Part shown: piece after piece, positions 1-11,760 of the stretch
Layout of the letters: each line of letters opens with the position of its first letter
Numbering within the stretch: the stretch's first letter is position 1
From: Didymella arachidicola
Taxonomy: Eukaryota > Ascomycota > Dothideomycetes > Pleosporales > Didymellaceae
Direction: 5' to 3'
Assembly: GCA_016630955.3 (NCBI GenBank)
Contig: CM049991.1
Location: forward strand, 1,736,001-1,800,000
Length of the DNA stretch: 64,000 nucleotides
The notes under the pieces: generated by a model
What the model was told of the DNA's origin: nothing
Databases searched by the model: none
Seen by the model: the letters and a program-made list of their open reading frames with translations, nothing else
Program-made: the position numbers and the translations under genes

Positions 1-1233
1 AATGGGATATATCTTGATGACTGTAGAATGCCACCTGATCGATAGCCTGCAAGCGGATGACTCTTCGAAGATATGGTTCTTTGCGCCATGGCTTTCAGTC
101 TCATCTTGCTTGGCTGTAACTTCCCAAGTGAGTCCGCCTGCTTCTGTGAATTGCAGAGCAAAGCTAATGCTCTTGCAGATATAGAGTCTGGTCTTGGGTA
201 CCATATGTGGGATGTGAAGGCCGCAATTTACATGACCACCTTTCAGATAGTAGGTCTCGCCCCATGCCTGTTGCGTTTCTCGCGCCAAACAATTGACAGT
301 GGACGCTGGTTGGCGCCATCATGTATGCCACAAGTCTCGCCTTCACGAAGCTGTCCATACTTCTGTTCTGCCTACGACTATGTCCACACACTTGGTATCG
401 TCTCGTGGTATACATGTTGGCGGCCATCGTTATAGTCTACGCTACTGTTTATGACCTCATCAGCATCTTCGGTTGCCGGCCCTTGGCTGCCAGCTGGGAC
501 CCGAAGCTTCTCTCTTCTGCAAACTACATCGATCAGTTGACCAAGTACATGGCGCTGTCCGTTCTCAACATCATCATTGATGTGTTCACTCTGGTTCTTC
601 CCATTCCAGTCATGGCACGGTTACAGATGCCTCTACGACAAAAGATCAGTGTCTGCGCTATCTTCGCCACTGGCAGCTTGTAAGCTGACTTTCGCTGTCA
701 TGTGTCAAGACACTGACATGTTGTACAGTGTTTGCGCCGTCGCGATCCGACGTACCACGCTTCTGCGACCTCTAATGACTTCCAATGACTACACTTGGGC
801 TGCCCTTGAGCAGTTTCAGTGGAGCTTTGCAGAAGTCAACGTGGCCATAATTTGCGCGCGCGCCCTCGCGCTCAACCCCTTTTTCACTCGCTACCTTCCT
901 TGTCTACTAAGCTCGCACTTCCGCAGCGATGAACGCGACCACGAGCCATTCAAGAATAGTGGACCAAGAGCCCCACCAACGATTAGGTCACATACGTGCG
1001 GCCGGAGTGGCTTGGTAAAGACATCTACGAGATACAATGGCGCGACGACGTGTCCGAGGACACATCAACGACCAAGCGTGGTGGAAATGATGATGAGGCA
1101 CGACTCTGAACTGGTACCACAAGCCACAAGGCTCTTTTTTTCACGCAATACTTCAGCTTATCGAGCGAGAATAACGGGCGAGCCCTCTATGGAAACCTAC
1201 GTACGATTCCGTGCAGATTCTCCAGCTCCCTGA
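1..1233 (+). CDS. Fungal rhodopsin-domain (PTH11/SAT4-like) integral membrane protein, 5' end missing or damaged
   Basis: Fragments join across three good introns (128-178, 250-299, 680-728) into one reading frame. Recognisable segments are SGLGYHMWDV, a helix with SLAFTKLSILLFCLRL, a C-rich turn (GCRPLAASWD), VFTLVLPIPV, and EVNVAIICARALAL. This order matches the fungal seven-helix rhodopsin-like family, which is usually 350-400 residues, sits in the plasma membrane and has mostly unknown ligands. The start is not resolved: a typical ADD motif near base 50 lies in a different frame from the next helix, so the gene either begins outside the window with another intron or has a frameshift. The tail to 1233 is low-complexity and may be over-extended. 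Family call firm; exact model uncertain. Confidence 0.65.
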
Positions 1234-2376
1234 TGCTGCTCTGCCAGGTGACACCTCGTGTTACGATACATCGAACCGCATCCATGTTACGTCAGAGACT
1301 GTGTTACCTACAGCAAATCATGAATGGAATATCTCTGTGGCCGCCAGGGTTTCTTCTTTGGAAATTTCGCAAAGACACGGGGAATACTGATGATGAGATG
1401 TAGGTACGAACGAACCGTAAAGGAAGGTACGAATGAGATTTCTGTGGGCTGAGATGATGTATTTCATTTCAGCTCGACAGAAGATGGCTGTAGGTGGTTC
1501 AGCAGAAAGCGCCTGGAACGGAGGAAACTTCCTAAGCTTCACTACTCCTAGTTGACCCATCGGAATGTGTCCGCCCTTCCGTACACACGTCGCTGCTTTC
1601 GGAATGCACGACTTCACACGTTCAAGTTCGATGTTCACTAATGATGCATCATTGGTCCACGACGTGAAAGAATGACTTCGAATCGTCTATTCGGCCCGGT
1701 TGCATCACAGAGCTCAAGAAAGGCTTTGATTTTCAGTAAGTGCTTTGAAACAAGCGTCACGCCTGAAGTGCCACAAGGGTGGTGAAAAAGGTAACGATCC
1801 TGTACTAAACGTGATATGCGCAAACGGGACCAGGAGCATGACGCACAAAGTAATATCGATTGTGCAGACAATCTGTTGGCAGTAAGTGTCAAGATGTCAA
1901 GATGTCATCCCGGCCTCGGGAGACACCCGCTGTACAGATACTTCCCGACTTTGTGTTACACGTGAGCAATAATCCGGACGAAGTGAAGGCTTTCACCTAT
2001 GGGCGACAGAATCCGTACGAGGAACTCTCCATTCCAGAGCACAACCCCACATATCTCGCCGCGATAACGTCGATCATTGCCTTCCTTGAATGCGTTATCA
2101 ACCGTTGTCAGGGCAAACTATGACATCCATGGACCTGGCGGGGACGAAGCCCATCTCATGCAAGATACCGGCTGCTTCCTTTCCTTCCCTTCCGACGTAT
2201 CTCAGATGACATAGCGGCATCACATTGCCAACGGACCCTGAAGATGCGCTGTTGTGTCGGATGTACACGTCTTGCCCTGAGATGTCGAGAGGCATGTATA
2301 TGTACAGGAAAGACACTTTCTGGAATGCGAGCTGCAACCTTCCCTCCAACACAACACTCGTCATTTTGCCTGCACG
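1234..2376. other. Intergenic, no supported gene
   Basis: Only short opposing open frames of under 110 codons with no recognisable motif. The segment includes the upstream region of the MFS transporter gene. I see no repeat or RNA gene here. Confidence 0.5.
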
Positions 2377-3919
2377 ATGTCCGAAAAGTTTCACAACAGC
2401 ATCGAGCGTCTAGCCTCGGACAGCACGGGAGATTCCGAATCGAGCCTCATCAAAGAGGAACGTGAGGGCGGCGTGGCGGCGTGGCTGACAGTGCTCGGCT
2501 CTATCCTCGTCTACTATTGCTCGATGGGTATATTGAACAGCTTCGGCTTCTTCAACAACTACTACAGCAGTACGTTCCTTGAAAAGACTTCGGCATCGAA
2601 CATAGCCTTCATTGGGACGCTTCAGATAGCGTTAATGAATTCATTGGCAGCGGTATCAGGAGCACTATGTGACATATATGGGATAAGGGTCCGAAACAGT
2701 CGCATCTGCATAAGAGCAATCACTGATTCAGGTGTAGTGGCTTTATATTGGCGCAGGAGCGGGTACATCTGCTGGTTTTGTCATCCTTTCTTTCGCACAA
2801 CAAGATCGCTTTTGGCAGGTATTTCTGGTGCAAGGCCTCCTCGTGGGCTTCGCGGCTGCCTTCGGCGCTCAGCCTGCACTTACCGTAGTCGGCCAACACT
2901 TCAAGCAACAACGAGCTGTTGCCATGGGTCTTGTCGCTTCTGGCTCGGCGCTGGGTGGTATTGGCTTCCCTCTCATGTTTGAGCGCCTCTTGCCGGTACT
3001 GGGCTTCTCGTGGGTGCTTCGTGTAGCTGCGCTCAAGATTGCGTAAGCACTTCTTAACAATGTGACAATACAACATCGACTAATTTCCACAGTGTTCTAT
3101 ATTCCATCTCACTCGCCATCTCAACAGGCAGACCTGCTAGTAAAGACCAACGCAGAAACTGTGGGGCACTGATCGACTACCGTGGCTTCCTCGACTTACG
3201 CTATGCGGTCCTTTGCATTGGTGGCTTCTTTGCTCAGCTAGGGCAATGGATTCCATCATACTACATCAGTAAGTAACGTAGAACGCAATCGTTGATATTT
3301 ACTCACAAGATTAAGAAATGTACACAAATGCTGCATATAGCAATCCCAGCATCAGCGAGTACTTCCTGCCTATGATGAACGGCTGTAGCATCTTAGGTGC
3401 AGTTCTGTAAGCCGTCCTCACTTTAGCTGTTACTTCATTCCGCTAATCGAATTCAGTGGAGGTTTTCTCGGTGATAGCATAGGCCGCCTTAACCTCCTGT
3501 GGCCTATGGTCATGTTCACAGGATGCATATGCATCTTCGTCTGGCTGCTGATAGACTCACTCGCAGTCACTGTGCTCTTCGCCTGTCTCTACGGTTTCGG
3601 CACGGGTAACTTCACTGCGTTGTTGCCGTCTGTCGTGGGTCAGATCACTCCTGATGAGAACCTGGGTGCGCGAGTTGGCGCTTTCTATAGTGTTGTCGCT
3701 ATTGCAAGTCTAGTTGGAACACCAATTGGTAGTGCGCTCATCAACAACGACGAAACTAGGCAGGGGTACTGGTGGCTGATTGTGTTCTCTGTGAGTCTGT
3801 CTGAACATTAGAATCAAGCGCGTGCTGACGAACATCAGGGCACTGCAATCACCATTGGGTCACTGTTCATGCTTGGCAGCCGTTTGCTTCATGACCGTAG
3901 TTTGCGCAAGAAGTGGTGA
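2377..3919 (+). CDS. MFS permease, fungal monocarboxylate-transporter-like
   Basis: Six exons (2377-2688, 2738-3042, 3093-3268, 3316-3406, 3457-3790, 3839-3919) join into 433 codons ending in TGA. A charged N-terminus (about 35 residues) is followed by GGVAAWLTVLGS, the usual first-helix start of this family, then NSFGFFNNYY. The segment GFAAAFGAQPALTVVGQHF is the conserved loop and helix of monocarboxylate-type permeases, and GGIGFPLMF follows. The C-terminal half carries a second helix bundle (PSVVGQITPDENLGARVGAF, GTPIGSALI). The predicted role is proton-coupled carboxylate or small-molecule transport at the plasma membrane; the substrate is unknown. The first intron uses a weak GTCCGA donor and its acceptor at 2737 was chosen to avoid a stop. 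No disabling change is seen, so it is probably functional. Confidence 0.85.
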
Positions 3920-4329
3920 GTAAGGTCAGACGTCATTCTTCACAATGTGAGCCACGTATAACTCCTGTGTTGTATTTCAAAAAGGGTGCATTTGAGGGTG
4001 AGAGGTTTCTTCGACATATTAATTCTGTTACATATCTAGTTGACTTCTATTCAAGCTGCAAATTGGACGAGCACTTATTCCACCTCTGCTTCGTCTTCAT
4101 CAACCAACTACTCAGAACCAGATCTATGACTTTGAACTGGCAAAGTTGGACCTGACCCATTAGCTGTAATCTCGACGCTGAAGCGTCCGGATGATTCTAG
4201 GGTATTCAGTCGTCCTTCAAGGTGGGTAGGGCATCCTGAGGCTCATGCTCCTACGAGTCCAGAGGAGGTTAGCCTGAGTATGACATGGCTGCTAAATGAT
4301 TTAATACTCATATCCCTGTGTGATTTCTG
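3920..4329. other. Intergenic between converging genes
   Basis: About 410 bp between the MFS stop and the end of the minus-strand gene downstream. A short open frame here has no recognisable content. Confidence 0.5.
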
Positions 4330-5209
4330 CTATGATGGTACCGTTCGTTGCCCTGTCCTGCGCACCTTCTGACGCTTCGCCAATATGCCAACGACGAAGC
4401 CAATGATAGTGGTCACACCGAACACTGATCCGAGTGTCACGACAACAAGCGCCATTACATTTAACCTCGTATCTGTGGTAGGTCCATCACCAGGCACCCC
4501 GATAGTTGTCGTTGGGTTCGCTGAAATCGACGTATAATCAGCCCACCCAGACTGGAGAGTGCCTCAACGACATCGGTAGAGGAAGATCGCAAACTTTTGC
4601 AGACTGCAAATTTTTGCCCGTCACAGAACTCCCATGCGCGCAAAAGCCCTGTGTTGTTGGATTGGCCCTCCAACAGGGCCAACGCAGTGACGGCCGACCT
4701 TTGCGCCGAAGCAGCAGTCGCAGCTTCCGCTCTCAGAGAGCTGATCTCCGACATGAAGGAAGCTTGCGCTTTATCGTTGCCAACATTTCTATTCGCTGGG
4801 ATCTTGTGAGAAATTGGTGCCCAAGTACCGGAAGTAACCGCCGCAGCCACGCCAAGTATTTCAATCGACCAGTCAAAGTAGAAGTCGTTACGTTCTGACA
4901 AGGTATGTTATTTCCCGTAAGCACTAGAAATCGACTGGGAGGACGGTGTTTGGGATATGGCTCGAAGGCGGGCTTCGGTTTGTTAGGTTGAACAGACGTT
5001 GTCGACATGGCATCTGTTGGTAGAGCTACGGACGCTTCATGCTCATCTGCATGAGATTGCGGGGAATTCAGTTCCTGGTCACCGCAATACAGTTGGTTTG
5101 GAATAGCCGGATGACTTGTGTACGACTGAGAATAAGATATGTCGTGGTGAGATTGGTGCTCGTGAAACGCATGCTGTTCGGGCGGACTGTGGTAGGTAAG
5201 TGACGGCAT
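4330..5209 (-). CDS. Hypothetical fungal membrane protein with C-terminal helix; splice model unresolved
   Basis: The N-terminal exon (ATG at 5209) encodes a His/Ser/Pro-rich soluble stretch (SPPEQHAFHEHQSHHD and onward). A second open segment (4461-4901) contains an Ala-rich, coiled-coil-like stretch (ISSLRAEAATAASAQR) and two cysteines (EFCDGQKFAVC). A third frame near 4340-4450 encodes a clear membrane helix (ALVVVTLGSVFGVTTIIGFV) followed by basic residues and TAG at 4330-4332. Soluble head, middle and single C-terminal helix suggest a membrane-anchored protein, but the introns joining the parts are not convincing and one candidate is only about 30 bp. No family recognised. It could be a decayed gene. 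Confidence 0.4.
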
Positions 5210-5689
5210 GTTAGGGGTGTGAGGTAAGTATAACGGCTTGTCCAAAGACTACTGATGATGCTTAATGATCATGTCCATGGAGCGGTGTTGAGGGGTGCGG
5301 CTGAGCCTGCTGCACTGCCTTCTTCGGGACTGGAATGGCTGCAGCAGAGGGGCGCCATTATCGCAATCTTATTGGCCTTTCGCAACCCCAACAAGACAGA
5401 ACGTATGATAGCAGAAGAATTTGGGAGACTTGACACCCAGCGGCCCACATCAATGCGGACTTTGAACACATGCGCATCTCACCTCACTTGTACGCTAATG
5501 CTTCATTTGGCACTAGCGCAGCAGTGAGCGGACCTCAAAACCTCTCACCTGATTGGTCATTCGTCGCTCTCGGCCCACTTATCGCAGTCCTTGGATCTGT
5601 TGCAGTGCATTGTAAGTTAACGACTGATCCTCTCGCAGACGCGCTGCCCAGGCAAACTGCGTTGTCCCCTAACCGTGGTAGATTGACAA
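5210..5689. other. Intergenic, unassigned
   Basis: An open frame at 5255-5527 on the plus strand has no recognised motif. The segment leads into the transposon tail P0 with no visible terminal repeat, so the 5' breakpoint of P0 lies somewhere here. Confidence 0.4.
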
Positions 5690-6272
5690 GATAGACTTCC
5701 TCACAACCTATACACGGATCCGGCCAGCAGTATTCACGCAGCAGAACATCCAGGCAGGCTTCCAGGCAACTGGGCTTATCCCTCCCTGTCCACATCGTGT
5801 CCTATCGTCGCTCACCGTCGTCCGGACGCCGTCTCCACTAGCGACAACAACAGACAATAGCGTCGCATGGACTGCAGAGACGCCACGTACGATAGCGCAG
5901 CTTGAGCAGCAGGCTCGACATGTACAGGACCTGCTTCGTCGCCAGTCACAGAGCCCAACAAGCCAAGCTATCCGCCAGCTCGTTAAAGGATGCCAGCTTG
6001 CTATGAACTCAGCGACTATACTCGCAGAGGAGAATAGGAAGCTTCGTACGGCTAGTCAGCGCCAGCAACGTAGAAGAAATCAGCAGCGTCAGTATATAGC
6101 TCGTGGGGGGGCGCTACAGGCTCAGCAAGGCCAGCAGCTTGCTGCAGAGGCAGAAAGGGTGGTCGCGGAGGTTGAACAAGCTCTAGCTACTCAAGGACGT
6201 CAGCGCGCACCACCAACGTGTACAAAGTGCCATGTCCAAAGACACTCAAGGACTCAATGTAGACAGTTATAG
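5690..6272 (+). pseudogene. P0 transposase, C-terminal remnant
   Basis: The reading frame begins in the middle of a pogo-type transposase: QQNIQAGFQATGLIPP is the conserved post-catalytic motif (NIQAGFRATGLVP in relatives), followed by VVRTPSPLA, a Gln/Arg-rich coiled segment and a zinc knuckle of the form C-X2-C-X4-H-X4-C (CTKCHVQRHSRTQC), then TAG. The HTH domains and catalytic core are absent. The coiled segment is very different in sequence from that of the other copies here, so this is a distinct family. Confidence 0.8.
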
Positions 6273-6397
6273 CCTGCTTTATTATAAACTACGACTCTAT
6301 TATCTTGTGTTGTTGTGGGGCTATCGCGTTGAGCATCGCGTCAGCTGTGGTGGGGTGGCCCGGTTGCTGGTGTGGCCCACTTGGTGGTGGAACACGT
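5690..6397 (+). mobile_element. Pogo/Fot1-type element P0, 5'-truncated
   Basis: Only the 3' part is present. The right end has two copies of a GTGGCCC-containing box (6353-6380) and finishes with GGAACACGT followed by TA at 6398-6399, the terminal form also seen at the right end of P10. No matching left end was found upstream, so the element is truncated. It adjoins P1 at the TA, which suggests that it inserted into the 3' end of P1 and later lost its left part. Confidence 0.7.
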
Positions 6398-8035
6398 TAC
6401 AGTATTCTTGCATGTTCGCGCGTTGTGCCCCGCCTTGTTGCACCTTCCACAGCGCCTTTGGGATGGCTCACCCTCTTGACCGCGCACCTGCTTCTTTGCC
6501 CTCTTTCCATCACTACGCACCCCAAACTCCTTTAGAGTTGCTAGGCGCTGGCCATCCTCAACTGTTAGTGTCCCTTCCTCCTGAACCCGCTTTCTTTTAT
6601 GTGATTTTCGTCGTGTGGCGGCCTCATTAGCCGCTCGAAGCTCAGCAATCTCCTGTTGTGCTAAAACCAGCTTGTGCGCAATAATTGCTGCCCCCTTTGA
6701 GACCTTCTCAAACGCTTCAACTATAGAGGTTGGTGAGCTATCTACGTGCGTCTGAATCTTCTTCTTCACAAGCGTTGATTGCGACCTAAATTCTAGGGTA
6801 TTGCTTGGGGTTTGCGACTGCCAGAGCGGGCTATTTAAGGGGAGTAGTAGTGATAGAGTTCTCAGCTTCACACTAAGGGCCTTAATGACCCGTTCTGGGT
6901 CAAAAGGAACTAATCCAGCACCTCGGAACCCTCCTTGGATGTTGCTAGCAGTAAATACTGCATTATAGGCTGCTTTAAAGCATGGCAGGAACTTAGTCTT
7001 TGTAATGTAGCTAATCCGGTTGCGCATAAGCATTTCAGCTTGGCGCCCATACGCCTGCTTCAAAGGGGCAAAACAGCCCACATTAAGTGGCTGTAGGAGG
7101 TGCGATGAGTGCGGAGGCATACATAGGGTAACAATCTTGTTATCCTTGCAGTATTGCTGGAATTTAAGCGATTCGTGGCTCTCATGGCCGTCAATAATCA
7201 GCAGTCGGTGGGTACCAACAGTACGCTCCTTTGTATGCGCGTCAAAGTGCTTCAACCACTCAAAGCCAAGCTCATTTGTAGTCCAGCCGTTATTAGAGAC
7301 TGCAATAACCCAATCCTAGGGCAGGTCCTCCTCTTTGTACTAGCTAGAGAGGTGGTGACGCGCCTTGAAGATAATAAAGGGTGGAATAGCCCATCCTTTA
7401 GCATTCACACCCTGTATGACTGTTGTCCACTCCCGGTTGCCTGCCTGGACTGTCTTTGGTCTTCCTCGTCTCTCTAAAGCTGTAACAACTGCTCCAGTAG
7501 ATATCTAACCCATTATAAAGCCTGTCTCATCGAAATTGTACGTGTCTTCATCCTGGATGCCGTACTTGACTTTACTGTTGGCTACCAGGCTAAACCAGCC
7601 CTGCATAAGCCTGGGATCCTCGCAGAGGGCTCTCTTGTAGTCGTACTTGCGATTAAACTTCATTTTAAGCTCTGGTTGGCGCTTAAAAAACATGCTGGCC
7701 CACCTTAAGCCAACATGGCCTAGATTGCGCTCTGCGCGCAGAGAATTGGCCATAGCAGCCACATCTGCAAGCCGAGGGCTAAATCCTCGCTCATCTAGCT
7801 CAAGTATGTGCTGAACAATCACCTCCTCCTCATTATTGTCCAGCTTCCGTGAATTGGCCATAGTATCAGCTCGTGAAGGTCGTCCTGCGCGTCGGTCGCT
7901 TAGTGTTGTTTGGGAGACCTTATAGATGGCTGCAGCGCGTCGCTGGGAGAGATTCGCGTCTTGTTTAAGAGCTTGAAGCGCAAGCTGTATCTGAGCTTCC
8001 TTTAACGCGTTAATATTGTGTTGTTGTTGAGACAT
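6398..8035 (-). pseudogene. P1 transposase, nonsense-mutated
   Basis: Starts at ATG 8035 (MSQQQHNINALKEAQ). HTH and CENP-B domains are readable. The first catalytic motif is YNFDETGF, followed by several stops (one near 7505, TAG at 7340-7342 replacing the conserved Trp). The second motif DGHESH is intact. The third catalytic Asp is Asn (LLQPLNVGCF, codon 7082-7084). The zinc knuckle CGRCNKAGHNARTC is present. Much of the protein is nearly identical to that of P14, although their terminal boxes differ. Confidence 0.85.
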
Positions 8036-8115
8036 TGTTGTAGAAGGTGTACTTTGGTGTGGTCTTGGCAAAAGTGACCGACTCGCTTGCTGACCGGCTC
8101 GCTATACATGTACGT
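6398..8115 (-). mobile_element. Pogo/Fot1-type element P1, 3'-truncated
   Basis: The right terminus (5' side of the transposase) is intact: GGTCTTGGCAAAAGTGACC, then two related boxes (GACTCGCTTGCTGACC and GGCTCGC), ending in GTACGT plus TA at 8116-8117. The left terminus is missing, because the C-terminal codons run straight into P0 at 6398. LINE1 follows immediately on the right. Confidence 0.8.
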
Positions 8116-8117
8116 TA

Positions 8118-11100
8118 CAACAGGGCTAATTAAGCAAGTTATTAAAAGCAAAGTAGACAGGAGCCTAGACTACGACTTAGATTATCTGCCTATAAGCACA
8201 ACGCTAGATCTTACAGTGCAATGTCTTAAGAAGAAGCCGCGGAAAGACTAGAAAAGACTAAACAAGAAACTGTATACGAAAGCGCTAAGGCGCTCTCTGC
8301 CTCCTCTTTAAAGACCACTTACAAACACAGCGCTTGACTCCTACACGGCTGAGGTGACAGCAGCAATCCAGGACGCGATACACGAAGCAGTGCCCGAGAC
8401 TCATCCCTCCACCTATACACGCGAGGGATGGACTGAGGAATGCAGAGCAGTGCTCGCTAAGACAAAACGAATGAAGAGAGCACACAGCCGACACTACACA
8501 GAAGAGACGTGGGAAGCATACCGCGCCGCAAGGAATTACAAAGCGAGGACGATTAGAAAGGCACTGCGTAAAGCACACAGAGACCGTATTGAGCGGGCAT
8601 CTAAGTCGCTAGACGCGCTATAGAAGCTAGCGAAGTGGGCACGCACAAGGCACGACTAGTCCACTAGATCTATACCAACTATACATCACCCTAACACACA
8701 AGAAGAACTTATTAACCCTGCAGATAAAGCTAAGCTGTTTTAAGATGTCTTCTTTCTAACGCCACCTGAAGCAGACTTAGGAGACATAGAGCACGCTGCG
8801 TACAGCGGCCAGATTGACATGCCACTGATTAAGGAGAAGGAGGTGCGCACAGCGATACGAGCGGCATCGCCCCTTAAGGCTCTAGGGCCGGATGGCATCA
8901 TAAACAAAGCGCTGCAAGCCGGCATCGATCTGATTGCAGCCCACCTGACGAGAATCTATAACCAAAGCCTACGGCTGGGCTACTGCCCGGTCTTGTTCCG
9001 AGCCTCTATCACAGCGGTCCTGCGCAAACCTGGTAAAGCCAACTACGCAGTATCTAAAGCATACCGGCCCATCGCACTGCTCAACACAATCGGCAAGGTC
9101 ATGGATGCGGTAGTGGCACGGAGACTAAGCTACCTCGTTGAGACCTACTACGTGCTACCACCGACCCACATGGGTGGAAGGAAACATCGATCTACCGAGC
9201 ACGCACTACACGCTGTCACAGCGAAGATCTACGAACAGTGGAACAACGGCAAAGACGGCCAGGTGGCCAGCCTCCTGTTGCTGGACGTGTCCGGAGCCTT
9301 CGACAACGTATCTCACAAGCGGCTGCTTCACAACCTGCGAAAGCGGAAGGTCGACGAGAACACAGTGCGCTGGATAGCAAGCTTCTTGAGCGACAGACAC
9401 ACGCATATTCTGGTCGACGGTTATACGTCCAACGACTACGCGATCAACACGGGCATTCCGCAGGGCTTGCCCCTCTCCCCTCTGCTCTATATCCTCTACA
9501 ACGCCGATTTGGTCGACCAGTGCAACGAGCAGACAGATACCATGTCTACGGGATACATTGACGACGTGGCCATCCTCGCTTGGGGCAAAACCACAGAACG
9601 AACGTGCGAAATACTGGGCACAACACTTGAGAAAGCACAGCGATGGGCAACCACACACGCCTCGGTCTTCGCTCCCGATAAGTTCCAGCTAACCTACTTC
9701 ACAAGATCGCGCAAACGCATTAACATCAACGCGTCCATCTAGACAGAATAGGGAGAGATAAAGCCGTCACTAACATGCAAGTATCTGGGGCTGACCCTAG
9801 ATGCCAAGCTGAGGTGGAAAGAGCATGTAGAGACGATCAGACAAAAGGCAACTCGCACAGTGCACACGTTGAGCAGCCTGGGCAGCTCCACCTAGGGCGT
9901 CCGGCTGTAAGACATGCGCAGACTGTACGAAGCCATTGCGCTCCCACAGATGATGTACGCGTGCTCTATCTGGTCCAACGCCAACCTCAACGACAAGAAG
10001 CGCGGCTACACGCACAAGACAGTCAACGCCCTGCGCAGCATCTAAGCAAGAGCAGCAAGAAGCATATGCGGCGCCTACAGAGCGACATCAAGGGTCGCAC
10101 TAGATGTGGAGACATTCCTTCTTCCTGTTGAGCAGCAGTTCTGGAAGCACAACGCGGACGTCGTCACTCAACTGTCTTCGTCTAGGACCATCGCACAGAC
10201 TGCGTGCTACGAGCCACGCGAACCGGTACCAGTAGTTATTAACAAGAACTATAGGGCACATAAAAGCCTGTGGCAGAAAGCCTACAAGGCACTGAAGAAC
10301 AAGCAGGTGCGCGATCTCGACAAGCAAGAGCCCATCCCTCCGTTCATCACACCGCCGTGGCGGCGAGGGCCAGACACCTACATCGACCGCGACGCCGACA
10401 GGGCCCGCGAACGCCATGATCGAGAGTGCGCAGCAAACAAGAGCCTTAGCATATATACAGATGGCAGCGGCATCAAGGGCGAGATCGGCTCCGCAGCAGT
10501 GTGCCCGCTAACACAACAGACGCTATCCGTACATATGGGATCCGACACACTGTCGACAGTATACGCAGCGGAGCTGCAAGGCATCAGCCTGGCACTGCAG
10601 ATCGCGCAGGAGTATGCAGACGGAGACGGCGAACGAAAACAAATTTCCATATACACGGACAACCAAGCCGCCATCTGGTCAATAGCCAAAGCCGAAGGGC
10701 GATCAGGCGCGTACATCCTCGCGGACATCGCGCAACAGGTCCTGGAGCTCCAGGACAAAGGATGCTTAGTGATTGTCCGATGGATACCCGCCCACGTGGG
10801 CATACCTGGAAACGAGGCCGCCGACCAGGCTGCCAAGGAAGCCACCGGATGGAGAGAGAACGGCCGCAGACAGCAGCCAGCAGACCCGCCCGCACAGCTA
10901 TACCCACTCAAAACGACACTCAGACGGTGGTGCAAGACGCAGGCAGAGAGAGCGTGGATCAGCGCGTGGAGGGAAGAAAAGAAAGGCCGCGCGACATACA
11001 GGCACACACCGACGCCCACTAAGAAGGTGCTGCAGCTCCATGAGAGGCTTAGCAAAAGGGAAAGCGCGCTGCTGGTGCAGCTGCGGACCGAGAAGATCGG

Positions 11101-11359
11101 TCTCAACGACTTCCTCTTCAATCGACACGTTCCGGACATCACTAGCCCCGGCTGCAGCTGTGGAGAGAGGCGGCAGAACGTCGCCCACGTCCTCCTCCGC
11201 TGCAGCAAGCACAAGGACCTCCGGAACCGCATCTTCGCCAACCTATCCGGACGACACAGCCTCAGGACCATCCTGAGCATGCCGCAGCTAGCTACCAAAG
11301 CCGTCCAGTATATGGAGCAGACGCAGATCCTTGGGCATATGGGGATCAGAGATACGTAG
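8118..11359 (+). pseudogene. LINE1 ORF2 (endonuclease end, reverse transcriptase, RNase H), mutated
   Basis: The frame reads through the end of an APE-type endonuclease (DYLPIST), then RT motifs (APLKALGPDGI-like region, LRKPGKANY, RPIALLNT, GIPQGLPLSPLLY, and active site GYIDDVAIL, intact) at 8819-9742. RNase H follows at 10441-10850 with acidic residues in YTDGSG, AELQG, YTDNQA and GNEAADQAAKEA. A Cys-rich motif (CSCGERRQNVAHVLLRC) lies near the C-terminus. About ten in-frame TAG/TAA stops (for example near 8622, 9740, 9893, 10044) break the frame. Most are explained by single C-to-T or G-to-A changes. Not functional. Confidence 0.88.
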
Positions 11360-11619
11360 ACGACGCCGAGCGTTGGGGGGGAGACTGTAGGTACAGCGGA
11401 CGCGACAGACGAGGCAGAGCGCCTCTATGAGCCTAGAATCACAGCATACAGTTAGAAGAACCAGTATCTAGATGGGCCGGCAAGCATATTTAGATAGTGG
11501 TTGATGGAAGACGGCAGGTTACGGGGGCAGCTGGTTCTTCTTCGCGAAGGATGAAGTGGGGCGGCGCGGATCAACGTCCGCACCGCGTCCGCTGTCTGCC
11601 ACAGCCTGTCACTCCGGGC

Positions 11620-11760
11620 ATAGCTGCGCAGTACGCGGCTGAAACCGAGTAGGACAACTAAACTAAACTAAACTAAACTAAACTAAACTAAACCAAACCA
11701 AACCATAGCTGCGCAGTACGCGGCTGAAACCGAGTAGGACAACTAAACTAAACTAAACTA
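11620..11760 (+). repeat. Duplicated LINE1 3' end with (CTAAA)n/(CCAAA)n tail
   Basis: The last about 50 bp of the 3' UTR (ATAGCTGCGCAGTACGCGG onward) occurs twice, at 11620 and 11704, each followed by a pentanucleotide tail. The first tail runs from CTAAA units into CCAAA units; the second is CTAAA only. LINE2 ends with the same UTR motif and a CCAAA tail. Confidence 0.85.

Larger units (their letters stand above)
8118..11760 (+). mobile_element. LINE1: Tad1-like non-LTR retrotransposon, 5'-truncated
   Basis: Begins inside the endonuclease domain, right at the P1 terminus, and extends through reverse transcriptase, RNase H and a 3' UTR to a pentanucleotide tail. ORF1 and most of the endonuclease are absent, which fits incomplete reverse transcription from the 3' end. 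It is clearly related to LINE2 at 17.9-23.9 kb over its whole length. Confidence 0.88.

Noticed and set aside
1318..1892. Two minus-strand open frames (106 and 84 codons)
   Set aside because: No start context, motif or splice connection; composition looks intergenic.
5255..5694. Plus-strand frames between the membrane protein gene and P0
   Set aside because: No similarity to the transposase upstream part or to any family I recognise; frames change without splice sites.
9206..9658. Minus-strand open frame within LINE1 RT
   Set aside because: Shadow of the conserved RT frame with no domain of its own.
10378..11298. Long open frame on the minus strand inside LINE1 (306 codons)
   Set aside because: Mirror frame of the RNase H coding region; no motif, and the plus frame encodes a complete RNase H signature.
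11640..11760. (CTAAA)n/(CCAAA)n tract as a possible telomere or interstitial telomeric repeat
   Set aside because: The unit is a pentanucleotide, follows a LINE 3' UTR twice and matches the CCAAA tail of LINE2; it is a LINE tail.
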